This document shows, piece by piece, positions 24,194 through 32,652 of a stretch of 64,000 nt of DNA (positions are counted from its first letter, which is position 1; each line of letters starts with the position of its first letter). Both the position numbers and the translations under genes were made by a program. Below the pieces are notes generated by a model, which saw nothing but the letters and a program-made list of their open reading frames with translations, searched no databases and was not told the origin of the DNA. This DNA comes from CBDCVO01 sp965223085 (GTDB taxonomy: Bacteria; Pseudomonadota; Gammaproteobacteria; Ga0077536), in NCBI GenBank assembly GCA_965223085.1, contig OZ244981.1, forward strand, positions 1,302,001 through 1,366,000, in the 5' to 3' direction.

Positions 24194-24793
24194 CTAGTTC
24201 AAGACGCCGTAGGCTTGGCGTTTAGCCAAAAACGAATCCACTTCGACAGCCATGATAAGTAGATCGTGTAGATTGCCGTCGCGATCCTTAACGTGATCCT
24301 TGAGCAAGGCCTCATTTTGAAAGCCGAGTTCTTGGAACAGGTTGCGGCTCGCTGTTTGATCCGTTGTCATCTGACCGCTCACCTTCGCAACACCAAGCGC
24401 TAAAGCGATATTGAACGCCTCCCGGATGAGCAAGCGACCCAGTCCAACCCCGCGCACCTTCTGTGCAACTGAAACGCGCAAATCTGCCACATGTTGCGAC
24501 CAATCTAGATCACTTTGGTGAATCGTCGAATACCCAACCATTTCACCATCGCCGTCTTCCGCGATGATCGAATGGATGCGACCCTCCTTGACCCCCGACA
24601 GCCAACGTTCGATGCCTGCGTCGTGGGTAATATCGCGACGCAAATAGAGGAGGTCATGTGGCGACAAGGACTGCGCAAATTGTTTGATCTTCTCGCCATC
24701 ATCGAGCTGGATCGGACGCAGCACAAAACTCTGCTTCTGCAACGCTATGTTTAGTGGGTAGTTCTTAAACACTTCCGTAGGTGATTTATTCAT
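24194..24793 (-). CDS. GNAT-family N-acetyltransferase
   Basis: About 199 residues from ATG 24793 (MNKSPTEVF). The GNAT core is visible: EMVGYSTIHQSDLDWSQHVADLRVSVAQKVRGVGLGRLLIREAFNIALALGVAKVSGQMT, where V-x-x-x-x-R/Q-G-x-G-x-L (here VAQKVRGVGLGRLL) binds acetyl-CoA. The N-terminal ALQKQSFVLRPIQLDDGEKIKQFAQSLSPHDLLYLRRDI is like acetyltransferases linked to acyl-CoA synthetases. It is the last gene of the PHA operon, 26 bases after phaC. A link to PHA metabolism (acetylation of a polymer enzyme or of a CoA ligase) is a guess from position. Confidence 0.82.
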   Translation of the reverse strand: MNKSPTEVFKNYPLNIALQKQSFVLRPIQLDDGEKIKQFAQSLSPHDLLYLRRDITHDAGIERWLSGVKEGRIHSIIAEDGDGEMVGYSTIHQSDLDWSQHVADLRVSVAQKVRGVGLGRLLIREAFNIALALGVAKVSGQMTTDQTASRNLFQELGFQNEALLKDHVKDRDGNLHDLLIMAVEVDSFLAKRQAYGVLN

Positions 24794-24819
24794 CTGTGTC
24801 GCCGTAATGTGGATTGTTG

Positions 24820-25896
24820 TTACAGTGCACGTACGCGCAACCATTGGTCGAGTTGTGGCCACAGACGGTACATCGCGTTGCCGCCAGCGACGAGGCTCAC
24901 GTGTCCGCCTTTCACGGTGATCTCCTGTTTGTCTTGGCTAGCCACCGCATCGACCAAACCATCGGATGCCGCGGCGGGAACAATGTGATCGAACTGCGCT
25001 CTCACATGTAGGAACGGTACGGTAATGGTGCGCAAGTCGGCGAGGCGATCGCCCACCGGAAACGTGTTGTTGAAAAATTTGTTGTCGCGCAGAAATTCAT
25101 AGAACATCTCGCGCATAAGTGCACCAGGAACAGGCAGTTGGTTGGTTGCCCAGTGATCGAATTTAAGGTGTGCTTTCACAAACGCGTCATTATTCACGTT
25201 ATTGAGCAGTTGCAGCTGACCCGCGGATTTTTGCAAGGGCCGCAGCGCCTGGATCGATGCGTTAACGATATCGCCAGGGATGATGCCGAGCTCTTCGACA
25301 AGCCGGTCTATATCGATGGCATTTGCTTCAGCCCAGCGCTTGTACAAGACCATGCCGTCGGCATTGAAAGGTGTGGTGAAACCGACCAGGTTCTTAATTA
25401 CATCGTTGTCGGTAGTCGACGCATACATCAAGGCCAACATGCCACCCATGCAATATCCGATCAGCGTTATGTCCGGCTCGCCAGTGGTCCCGATGATCTT
25501 TTCTATGCAACCGCCCAGCATGCGAGTGACGTAGTCTTCGAAGCCGAGATTTGCATGTGAACGCCGCGGTGCGGTCCACTCGATCAGAAATACGTCGTGA
25601 CCTTGCAATAGCAGATACTCAATTAGGCTTTGGCCCTTGGCTAAATCAAGAATGTAGCCTCCTGCAACCGGTGACATGACGATGACGACCGGCACGCGAT
25701 ATATTTCGCTTTGCCGGGCGTCATAATGATAGAGGCGCACGGTATCCTCAGTATGCAACAACTCCCTCGGCGTTGGGCCAAAGTCAAATTCACTTTCGGA
25801 CTGCGGGAGCTGTTGTAATCCAGGCAAGTTACGTGCGATAGCTTTCTCGACAAGCTCACTAACCGAACTTTGGATTTGCTTCGAAGAAGCGCTCAT
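24820..25896 (-). CDS. phaC: Class III polyhydroxyalkanoate synthase subunit PhaC
   Basis: About 358 residues from ATG 25896, which has AGGA about ten bases before it; the open frame above it does not look like PhaC. PhaC polymerises 3-hydroxyacyl-CoA into PHA at granule surfaces. The lipase-like box ITLIGYCMGGMLAL holds the catalytic Cys at residue 149 of this start, matching the position in class III enzymes. FLHVRAQFDHIVPAAASDGL holds the catalytic Asp and VKGGHVSLVAGG the catalytic His. Size and the presence of phaE 122 bases upstream define class III. It belongs to a five-gene operon starting at the phasin gene. Confidence 0.95.
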   Translation of the reverse strand: MSASSKQIQSSVSELVEKAIARNLPGLQQLPQSESEFDFGPTPRELLHTEDTVRLYHYDARQSEIYRVPVVIVMSPVAGGYILDLAKGQSLIEYLLLQGHDVFLIEWTAPRRSHANLGFEDYVTRMLGGCIEKIIGTTGEPDITLIGYCMGGMLALMYASTTDNDVIKNLVGFTTPFNADGMVLYKRWAEANAIDIDRLVEELGIIPGDIVNASIQALRPLQKSAGQLQLLNNVNNDAFVKAHLKFDHWATNQLPVPGALMREMFYEFLRDNKFFNNTFPVGDRLADLRTITVPFLHVRAQFDHIVPAAASDGLVDAVASQDKQEITVKGGHVSLVAGGNAMYRLWPQLDQWLRVRAL

Positions 25897-26018
25897 TCGT
25901 GCTAGTCCTTCACACTTGTGTACTTGAATATCGCTGCACTCGGCAGTCGAACTCATCGCCAAGAGACCAATTCTTGATTGCCGCTCGTTTTCGCGCCCAC
26001 CCGAACGTGGGCCTGGGA

Positions 26019-26399
26019 TCACTTTGATCCCGAATCGTCCTCAGGCGGTTTGCGCGAGCGAGATGGTTTTTTGGTCGCACTGTCGCCACCCGCAAGCATC
26101 GCGCGCTGCTCCCTTATCTCGACCTGAAGTGCTGCAACGGTATCCTCGAGTTGACCAAGCCGATCGCTCAAGTCAAGAATGTCGCCGCGCGATGGCAAGT
26201 TCAATGCCGATAAATACTGCGCGAATGTCTCACTGAACATGCGATGGATGTGCAGGAATTCCTGCATGTAGCGCCCCATTCCGCTAGAAACTCGCTCGTC
26301 ACCCATGACGTCGGTGATCGCGTCGCTCCACATTTTCTCGGACTTAACTATCCACTCGCGCCATACGCGCAGTGGGTTCATATCGCTATCGATGCTCAT
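26019..26399 (-). CDS. phaE: Short PhaE-type subunit of class III PHA synthase
   Basis: A 126-residue protein. MNPLRVWREWIVKSEKMWSDAITDVMGDERVSSGMGRYMQEFLHIHRMFSETFAQYLSALNLPSRGDILDLSDRLGQLEDTVAALQVEI matches the C-terminal, PhaC-contacting part of PhaE, with LPSR and a following coiled coil, and ends in a basic low-complexity tail (KKPSRSRK). The Allochromatium-type PhaE is roughly three times longer, so this is a reduced version keeping the essential helix. It lies between the alpha/beta hydrolase and phaC genes. Confidence 0.8.
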   Translation of the reverse strand: MSIDSDMNPLRVWREWIVKSEKMWSDAITDVMGDERVSSGMGRYMQEFLHIHRMFSETFAQYLSALNLPSRGDILDLSDRLGQLEDTVAALQVEIREQRAMLAGGDSATKKPSRSRKPPEDDSGSK

Positions 26400-26428
26400 C
26401 AGCTTAAATAACCCCTCACCGTTGCTCG

Positions 26429-27265
26429 TTACGCTGGCTGGGCCAGACGCGTCGCGACCGCGCGGTAGACGCTCGGTTCGACAATCATGCCGATATGCGT
26501 GCCGGTGACGCGTGTGTTAAACGCGTCGTCTTCTTCAATGCAACTAGCCCAGTCCACGACACCGTCTTTCGTCGAAACAATGGCAAATTGCGGTGGTGAC
26601 GCCGCTTTCGGGCGAATCATGCTACGTACGAAATCACAGGTGCAGTGTCCCGTGCCGCACGACGGCCTCAGGTTGCGCCCGACCACCCGACTGCGCTTAA
26701 TCTTTAGCTTATCCCACAGACCGACAATGGCGGGGTGCGCTTTCACTAGGTCGCGGAACGGCGAACCAAGCGTGATAACGCGGTCGACGATTTCAGGTGC
26801 TTCCTGAACCACGTATTTTGACAGCATGCCGCCCAAACTATGACCAACCACGCGAAGTTTCTGTCCGTTGCGATCGGCGAGCGCACGCGCTCGACTTTCG
26901 AGGCGCCGGGCGGTTACGTCGGGGCAATCGGTATTCCACAATATGTTGGCTAAATACGGTCGATACCCGATGCGGCGCAACCAGCGACTCATCTCGAGCA
27001 TCATCCAATCACCGGCGAGGAATCCCGGAACAAGCAGAACTGGTTCATTATCGCCGTGCGGAACGCCATATCCGTAGTACACGGCGCTGGATTTTAGCCG
27101 CATCCACTCGATCGGCCAGCGTACTTCGCGCCATAGCGGCGTTCGCAAATGCTCGACGGAGGGATCGTGATCGAGCGGGTAAGCCGCGCCAATCGGCGTA
27201 ACGTCGAAGTCGGCCGCGGGATCAGCATCCATATGCGTTTTCAAGCCACAGTTATGAGTCACCAT
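26429..27265 (-). CDS. Alpha/beta hydrolase (lipase-like) in the PHA operon
   Basis: A 278-residue alpha/beta hydrolase. EPVLLVPGFLAGDWMMLEMSRWLRRIGYRPYL is the oxyanion-loop region, LRVVGHSLGGMLSKYV the nucleophile elbow (Ser), and AIVSTKDGVVDWASC with VTGTHIGMIVEPSVYRAVATRL carry the Asp and His. It resembles lipase/esterase-type proteins rather than the classical PHA depolymerase with its GLSAGG motif. The start is uncertain: ATG 27265 or ATG 27232. It follows the phasin gene and precedes phaE by 29 bases, so a role in PHA or acyl-CoA turnover is plausible but unproven. Confidence 0.78.
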   Translation of the reverse strand: MVTHNCGLKTHMDADPAADFDVTPIGAAYPLDHDPSVEHLRTPLWREVRWPIEWMRLKSSAVYYGYGVPHGDNEPVLLVPGFLAGDWMMLEMSRWLRRIGYRPYLANILWNTDCPDVTARRLESRARALADRNGQKLRVVGHSLGGMLSKYVVQEAPEIVDRVITLGSPFRDLVKAHPAIVGLWDKLKIKRSRVVGRNLRPSCGTGHCTCDFVRSMIRPKAASPPQFAIVSTKDGVVDWASCIEEDDAFNTRVTGTHIGMIVEPSVYRAVATRLAQPA

Positions 27266-27315
27266 TCGTGTCGGCTGGCAGCAACTAGGACGACACCAAC
27301 ATCATAACTTCCATT

Positions 27316-27753
27316 TTATGAAGCGCTCGGGGTGTACGGTTTAGCCCACGCATTAATAAACTGTTGCGCGCCTTCTCGAAATTTCTCGTTTGACACAAAG
27401 AATGGTTGAAATAGTTCTTTCATTTCAACCGCCGCATTGGCGTTCTCTGTATAGACGACTTTCGAGAAATCCAGCGTGCGCTTTTGCAAGCCCGTCATCG
27501 AATCCATGCACGCTTCGACGTTCTTATTGTATGCTTTCGGATCCTCGGCGATTTTTTTGTAGAGTTCGATCAACTCTCTTTGGGACCCCGTAACGGCGTC
27601 GGTCCATTCTGCTGCAATCCGCATGCTGCGTTTCGTCGCTGTTTCGAACGCGGCGGTGATTTTCGTTTGCATTTCAACTGCGTTATCAAGTCCATTCTCG
27701 ATGGATTCTTTCACTTTCGATTCAACTTTTTCCGTTGTCGATGCGGCGCTCAT
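27316..27753 (-). CDS. Phasin family granule-associated protein
   Basis: A 145-residue mostly alpha-helical protein. VKESIENGLDNAVEMQTKITAAFETATKRSMRIAAEWTDAVTGSQRELIELYKKIAEDPKAYNKNVEACMDSMTGLQKRTLDFSKVVYTENANAAVEMKELFQPFFVSNEKFREGAQQFINAWAKPY fits the phasin family, whose amphipathic helices coat PHA granules. GAGG lies before the ATG. A strong promoter and a dyad operator lie directly upstream, and the divergent PadR gene shares the region. It is the first gene of the PHA operon. Confidence 0.88.
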   Translation of the reverse strand: MSAASTTEKVESKVKESIENGLDNAVEMQTKITAAFETATKRSMRIAAEWTDAVTGSQRELIELYKKIAEDPKAYNKNVEACMDSMTGLQKRTLDFSKVVYTENANAAVEMKELFQPFFVSNEKFREGAQQFINAWAKPYTPSAS

Positions 27754-27804
27754 AAGATTTTCCTCAACTAATGTGAATTAAGCTTCTCGGTCGTATTTGT
27801 TAAA

Positions 27805-27818
27805 CTACATCTATGTAG
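27805..27818. promoter_or_regulatory. Dyad operator CTACATCTATGTAG at the phasin start site
   Basis: A perfect six-base-arm dyad (CTACAT / ATGTAG, two-base centre). It overlaps the predicted transcription start of the phasin operon, about ten bases after the -10. PadR-family repressors bind ATGT/ACAT half-sites, so the divergent PadR protein is the likely ligand. Confidence 0.6.
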
Positions 27819-27827
27819 AATACTTAA

Positions 27828-27856
27828 ACTATATGCAAGATGCACCTAGATGTCAA
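27828..27856 (-). promoter_or_regulatory. Sigma-70 promoter of the PHA operon
   Basis: On the minus strand TTGACA (27856-27851) and TATAGT (27833-27828) are separated by exactly 17 bases, close to the ideal sigma-70 promoter. It points to the phasin gene, whose ATG lies about 70 bases downstream of the -10. Confidence 0.75.
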
Positions 27857-27892
27857 ATATTATTTTGCATTGCAACACGATGCTTTTAAAAC

Positions 27893-28300
27893 GTGAAGAA
27901 ACCTCAAAAAAATCAGGCGTTTAAACCAGGTACCGATATGCTCACCGCGAACCTGCTCGCGATGTTGAACGGCTGGACCGCCTACGGTTATGACCTCGTC
28001 CAACGGCTCAAAGACGCAGGTTTCGGCGAATATAACAAAGGTACGGTGTACCGGACGTTACGCCATATGGAGGCCATGGGCTTAGTGTCATCCGCGTGGG
28101 ACACGTCCGAGTCCGGCCCTGCGCGGCGCATGTATAGCCTTACCAAGGCCGGCGCCTTGTTTCTAGAGAACTGGATTGAAATTCTCGACGCGCATCGCAA
28201 GATGCTCGAATCTTTTGCGCAGATGACGCTGCCCGCTAACGCGGCGTCGAAAGTAGACGGATCTGACGCGAATGGTGAACAAGGCGCAGAACAAAAATAG
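27893..28300 (+). CDS. PadR-family transcriptional regulator
   Basis: A 135-residue PadR-type winged-helix repressor. The core LLAMLNGWTAYGYDLVQRLKDAGFGEYNKGTVYRTLRHMEAMGLVSSAWDTSESGPARRMYSLTKAGALFLENW has the PadR recognition helix (GTVYRTLRHME) and the wing ending in R-x-x-Y-x-L-T-x-x-G. It starts at GTG 27893. It is divergent from the phasin-hydrolase-phaE-phaC-GNAT operon, with a dyad between them. In Bacillus a PadR-like protein, PhaQ, represses PHA genes in response to the polymer; by analogy this protein may do the same. The 175 bases after it hold no gene that I can see. Confidence 0.85.
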   Translation: MKKPQKNQAFKPGTDMLTANLLAMLNGWTAYGYDLVQRLKDAGFGEYNKGTVYRTLRHMEAMGLVSSAWDTSESGPARRMYSLTKAGALFLENWIEILDAHRKMLESFAQMTLPANAASKVDGSDANGEQGAEQK

Positions 28301-28475
28301 CAGCGCCGTCACGCTTATCGCGCGGCCGTTCTTGCCTGCTATTTCGTGAGTTAATGCATGCGGGCTACTCGTCGATAAGCCGCAGGGGTGATTCACCGGA
28401 TCTAGGGTGCATCGGGTAAGCAGTAGCGAAGAAATTCTTAACTTTAAATAACGTTCACTAAAAGTAGTTTTGCCA

Positions 28476-30206
28476 ATGTCATCGATTTTGGTCGAGAAAA
28501 ATGTCGCGATTGAAATGCGCGACGGTGTCTTGTTGCGTGGAGACGTGTACCGCCCTGCGGACGAGGGCCGCTACCCTGTGCTGCTCCAGCGCACCCCATA
28601 CAACAAAGAATTGTGGCCGATTACAGCCATGACGTTGGACCCGATCCGTGCCGCCGAGGCTGGGTTCGCGGTGCTCATTCAAGACGTTCGCGGACGCTGG
28701 GCTTCAGACGGCGGCGTTTTTTTCCCCTATCGCGATGAAGAACACGACGGCGCAGATACGATCGCCTGGGCGAGCAAGCAAACATTTTCGAGCGGTCACG
28801 TTGGTTGTTATGGGCTTTCTTATATGGGGGGCACAACCTGGCTCGCAGCGGCTTCGGGCCATGCCGCACTGAAAGCTATTTCACCCACAACCGCACCGAA
28901 CGATTTTTGGCGCAACCACTTTTGGCGTGGCGGTGCGCTGAACATCGGCACGCTGGCGATGTGGACGCTGCGCGCGATCGGACCAGCAGCCTTGATGCGT
29001 GCGCGGCCCAACCTTGCCGAGATGTACCCGGCGCTGGTCAAGCTGTTCGATGATATCGATGACTTCGGCGACTTAATGAAATCGACGCCCTTGGATCGAT
29101 TCCCGGCCGCCTTCCCCGACGACGATGCGATCGTTCCGTTCTTTTTCGAATTCTTAGAACATTCGGTACCCGACGCATGGACCGATCAATTGTTGTTCCG
29201 GGATCGCCACCAAAACGTAACGGTGCCCAGTCTAACGATCGCCGGATGGCATGATCTATTGCTCGCCGCCGACCTCGAGCACTTTCAGGGTATGAAGGCT
29301 AACGCGGGGAGTGAACTGGCACGCACGCAAAGCCGCCTCGTCATCGGACCCTGGGCACATGGCATGTTTCTGCATGTCGTTGGTCAAGTGGATTTTGGAT
29401 TCCGATCCAATGGTATGTTCCTCGACCTCAAAGAAGATCTAACCAAACTTCAACTCAGATGGTTTTCTCGCTGGCTAAAGGACGAACAAAACGGTTTCGA
29501 TGACGAAGCACCGGTGAAACTATTTATTCAAGGTACAAATCGTTGGCGCGACGAAGACGAATGGCCACTGAAGCGCACGCAATATGTCCCCTATTATTTT
29601 CATGCTGACGGTGCGTGCAGTCGAGAAAAACCTCAGGCGCATACCGAACCGAGTACTTACCTCTACGATCCACATGGTCCCTGCCCGACGTGCGGCGGTA
29701 ACATACTGCTACCACCACAGTATACGCCGGGACCAGTAGACCAGGCGCCGATAATCAAACGACGAGATGTGCTCAGTTTTACCAGCGCGCCATTAACGGC
29801 CGACTTGCAGGTGGTCGGCCCGGTGCGTGCCGCGCTTTTTGCAGCAACCAGCGGCAGGGATACCGATTGGATCATCAAACTATGCGATGTACACCCTGAT
29901 GGAAAATCATTGAACGTATGCGACGGCATTATTCGCGCGTCATTTCGCGACGGAAAACATCTAACGCCTGTCGAGCCCAGTGCACCGATCCGCTACGAGA
30001 TTGATTTATGGTCGACGGCCCAAGTGTTCAAGGCGGGGCACCGGTTGCGCATACTCATCACTTCGAGTGATTTTCCGCGCTATGATCGTAATCCGAATAC
30101 GGGCGAATCGCCGTCGAGCGCATGTCGCTTTGAACCGACGCTGCAGCGCGTCTATCACGACACCGAGCGCGCTTCTTATGTCGAATTACCTATAGTCGCG
30201 GCGTAG
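28476..30206 (+). CDS. CocE/NonD-family hydrolase (S15 X-Pro dipeptidyl-peptidase fold)
   Basis: About 576 residues from ATG 28476. It has the CocE architecture: alpha/beta hydrolase domain (MRDGVLLRGDVYRPADEGRYPVLLQRTPYNKE, then VGCYGLSYMGGTTWLAAASGH with the nucleophile Ser in GLSYMGG), helical cap, second hydrolase part with the Asp in TIAGWHDLLLAADLEHF and His in GPWAHG, and a jelly-roll domain ending PRYDRNPNTGE. Relatives hydrolyse cocaine esters, glutaryl-7-ACA or X-Pro peptides; the substrate here is unknown. It is a monocistronic-looking gene that converges on the sulfotransferase gene (20 bases between ends). Confidence 0.88.
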   Translation: MSSILVEKNVAIEMRDGVLLRGDVYRPADEGRYPVLLQRTPYNKELWPITAMTLDPIRAAEAGFAVLIQDVRGRWASDGGVFFPYRDEEHDGADTIAWASKQTFSSGHVGCYGLSYMGGTTWLAAASGHAALKAISPTTAPNDFWRNHFWRGGALNIGTLAMWTLRAIGPAALMRARPNLAEMYPALVKLFDDIDDFGDLMKSTPLDRFPAAFPDDDAIVPFFFEFLEHSVPDAWTDQLLFRDRHQNVTVPSLTIAGWHDLLLAADLEHFQGMKANAGSELARTQSRLVIGPWAHGMFLHVVGQVDFGFRSNGMFLDLKEDLTKLQLRWFSRWLKDEQNGFDDEAPVKLFIQGTNRWRDEDEWPLKRTQYVPYYFHADGACSREKPQAHTEPSTYLYDPHGPCPTCGGNILLPPQYTPGPVDQAPIIKRRDVLSFTSAPLTADLQVVGPVRAALFAATSGRDTDWIIKLCDVHPDGKSLNVCDGIIRASFRDGKHLTPVEPSAPIRYEIDLWSTAQVFKAGHRLRILITSSDFPRYDRNPNTGESPSSACRFEPTLQRVYHDTERASYVELPIVAA

Positions 30207-30226
30207 CACAACGCATTAGGGATCGC

Positions 30227-31054
30227 TTATTCCGACTGTGCCTGCGTTTTTTCTGCATAAATGCTAATCATCTCTTGATAGAGGGATTCGCAGAGCTCCC
30301 TAACGTCATCCCGTAACGCTGGCGATCTGCGCTTGCCTAACGATCGTGCGTTGATGTATTTCGTAATTGACCGCGTATACTTTAGATCGTTGGCTTCAAA
30401 CAAGCGCATGACCTCTATATTGGGCGCGACGACAAGGCGATCATAATGCATCAAATCTACCCTATCGTCGGTTTCAAAGTTTTGCTCGAAAAAACGTTTA
30501 TTGCGAAAATACCACTGAATCGCCGCAGCTGACGGATCATCGAGATTTTTTCGAGTGAGCGTAGTGATTAATTCATGGGTTTCGTCCGACATACATTCAC
30601 CCAGCCAACCGTCCGAATTTCGATCGAGCGCAATTCGCTTGACTTGAGCGGCCTGGTTACGAAACGAGATCAGCATCGAATTCACGACATCATCGTAGTG
30701 TCGAAACATCCATACTGCGCGACTGCCAGCGAATTCGGTCAGATAAGTATCAAGCTTTTGCGACTCCATCAGGCATTTCAGTACGACAAGTTCCGCGCGT
30801 GAGCGAGCAATTAGATCTTTTACGTGGGGCATGTCAAGCAGCTGGTAGTTGCTGAACGCGCGCGGGTCACGCTCATGATAGACCTCGGTTGCCGTACTGC
30901 GTTCCAATGCATCCATCAACATATTAGTTCCCGAGCGTTGTACGCCGGCAACGAACAGAACGCGTGATCGGCCGGCAAGGGCTCCACCAAATCGGTGCAA
31001 CAGAAACTTTCTTGCTAACAAGACCAACCGATCACATCGCTGAATGAGCCTCAC
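30227..31054 (-). CDS. Sulfotransferase-family protein
   Basis: A 275-residue protein with a PAPS-binding P-loop near the N terminus, RVLFVAGVQRSGTNMLMDALERS, and a later 3'-phosphate-type segment SRAVWMFRHYDDVVNSMLISF (R-x(7-8)-S). This is the pattern of bacterial carbohydrate or tyrosyl-type sulfotransferases. YEKFNVDR-like regions are not obvious, so substrate is open; with the glycosyltransferase gene 24 bases upstream on the same strand it may modify a surface glycan. Confidence 0.75.
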   Translation of the reverse strand: MRLIQRCDRLVLLARKFLLHRFGGALAGRSRVLFVAGVQRSGTNMLMDALERSTATEVYHERDPRAFSNYQLLDMPHVKDLIARSRAELVVLKCLMESQKLDTYLTEFAGSRAVWMFRHYDDVVNSMLISFRNQAAQVKRIALDRNSDGWLGECMSDETHELITTLTRKNLDDPSAAAIQWYFRNKRFFEQNFETDDRVDLMHYDRLVVAPNIEVMRLFEANDLKYTRSITKYINARSLGKRRSPALRDDVRELCESLYQEMISIYAEKTQAQSE

Positions 31055-31078
31055 GAGAGTTCCGCTCGAGAAGGTTGC

Positions 31079-32299
31079 TTAGGACGCATCATTAGACGCT
31101 TGCCGAATCATGCGGTCGAAGGTTTCGCATAAGAGATCTACGCGGCGCTCCCAATCGTTAGCATTAGCATATGCGATGATTGCTTCATTATCCCAGGCAG
31201 TGGTAAAACCACGTTTCAGAGCGGCGAGCAGCGCAGCCCGATCATCGAACGGAAATATGACGCCGTAGGAATCATTACAGACGACTTCGCGATTACCACC
31301 GACGTCACTGGCCAACACCGGCAAGCCGCACGCCATGGCTTCAAGTATGACATTGGCCCAGCCTTCATTACGCGACGATAAAACAAATAAATCGGAGGCC
31401 GAAAGCGGTATATGTAAGTGATCCGGCTCCAGCTCACCCAAGAACCGCACATGTTGAGTGATGCGCAGTTCCTCACTTAACCGACGCAAACGCTCACTCC
31501 AGTCGCCTTCGCGACTCGCGCCACCGACGATGAGGTAAACCAGATCCGGGTAATCGACTATAAGTTCGGGTAGAACTTCCATCACCCGATGAAATCCTTT
31601 CCGTTCCACTAATCCACCGACTGTAACCACGACGCGTGCCCGTGGGCTTAACCCCAAACGCTCTCGGGCTTCGCTTTTTGGCAGCACCTTGAAGCGCGTG
31701 GTATCCACACCATTCCCAACCACGAGAACTTTATCCGCGTCGACACCACATTGCTCGACTACTTTTTTTAGCGAACTCGATACAGAGAATATTTGTGTGG
31801 TTCGGTGCAATCCAAGCAGCAGTCGTTTTCTAATCCGTGCCTGGCGCAGATGTCGTGGTTCGGTTCCCCGCAACGTCACACTTACCGGCGTCTTGAGAAC
31901 CATGCCAACAAATGCGGCACCGGCGCCATCCGGGTAAGCGAAATGTGCGTCGATGATATCGCAGCGTTCGGCTCGCTTGAGCTTTCTCAGATGGTTTAAT
32001 GTGCAAAGACCTAGGCTGAAACCATCTAGCCAACGCCCGAAGGCGGGCAGAGAGAAAAACCGCGGTCGGTATATTTCGATACCATCCATCGTTTCGTGCT
32101 TCACGCCGGCTTTGCGGTAACTCGGGTGTAGTAGGCGGATAAGAGATTGTCCCGGGAACCACGGTTGCGGGGAGACGACGGTTAACGGCAAACGCTTCCC
32201 AACCCGAAACATTCGCTCGCGTATGAAGATTCCTGCGCTCGGTTGGTCTGCACTCGGAAACAGCGTGCTGACAACGACGATACTAGGATCTTTTGTCAT
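31079..32299 (-). CDS. Glycosyltransferase family 4 protein
   Basis: A 406-residue GT-B-fold enzyme. The N-terminal domain has IVVVSTLFPSADQPSAGIFIRERM and the acceptor-side DAHFAYPDGAGAAFVGMVLKTPVSVTLRGTE. The C-terminal nucleotide-sugar domain has VLVVGNGVDTTRFKVLPKSEARERLGL, VVVTVGGLVERKGFHRVMEVLPEL, HVRFLGELEPDHLHIPLSASDLFVLSSRNEGWANVILEAMACGLPVLASDVGGNREVV (the E-x7-E motif). It is close to family members that build exopolysaccharide or O-antigen. It precedes the sulfotransferase gene, probably in one operon. Confidence 0.9.
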   Translation of the reverse strand: MTKDPSIVVVSTLFPSADQPSAGIFIRERMFRVGKRLPLTVVSPQPWFPGQSLIRLLHPSYRKAGVKHETMDGIEIYRPRFFSLPAFGRWLDGFSLGLCTLNHLRKLKRAERCDIIDAHFAYPDGAGAAFVGMVLKTPVSVTLRGTEPRHLRQARIRKRLLLGLHRTTQIFSVSSSLKKVVEQCGVDADKVLVVGNGVDTTRFKVLPKSEARERLGLSPRARVVVTVGGLVERKGFHRVMEVLPELIVDYPDLVYLIVGGASREGDWSERLRRLSEELRITQHVRFLGELEPDHLHIPLSASDLFVLSSRNEGWANVILEAMACGLPVLASDVGGNREVVCNDSYGVIFPFDDRAALLAALKRGFTTAWDNEAIIAYANANDWERRVDLLCETFDRMIRQASNDAS

Positions 32300-32652
32300 A
32301 CCTGCCCCTGTCGCAAGTGATACTCGTTGATTGATTTATTGTCGCACACCGCCTAGTACCCAACGCCGTTCGTCTTTCCCGAGATCACAATCATTACATC
32401 GGATGAAATCCAAATCCGACAACGCACGCGACTCGTCAAGCACCGTGGAAGTAAAGATTGCGCAAATAGCCTTTTCCCAGTGTTTCTAACCAGACGGGGC
32501 GTTTTTTGCGACGACCTAGCGAGCGGGTGAGAAACATTTGCCGTTGGCATCGCCCGCAGCGTCGATACCGAACGTACCCTGTCGCTACCCGTAGCGCATA
32601 GCTACCTTCATTCTGCGACCGAGATGCAACGATAGATTGTTAGTACGCGAAG
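32300..32652. other. Gene-free stretch with a short orphan minus-strand frame
   Basis: No full gene is supported in these 353 bases. On the minus strand 32537-32436 a 33-codon frame from an ATG reads MFLTRSLGRRKKRPVW and ends LRNLYFHGA before TGA, and the same frame stays open upstream to about 32640 with a CxxC (YRRCGRCQ). Its composition looks protein-like and could be the tail of a lost gene between ppk1 and the glycosyltransferase. I do not recognise it. Confidence 0.3.
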
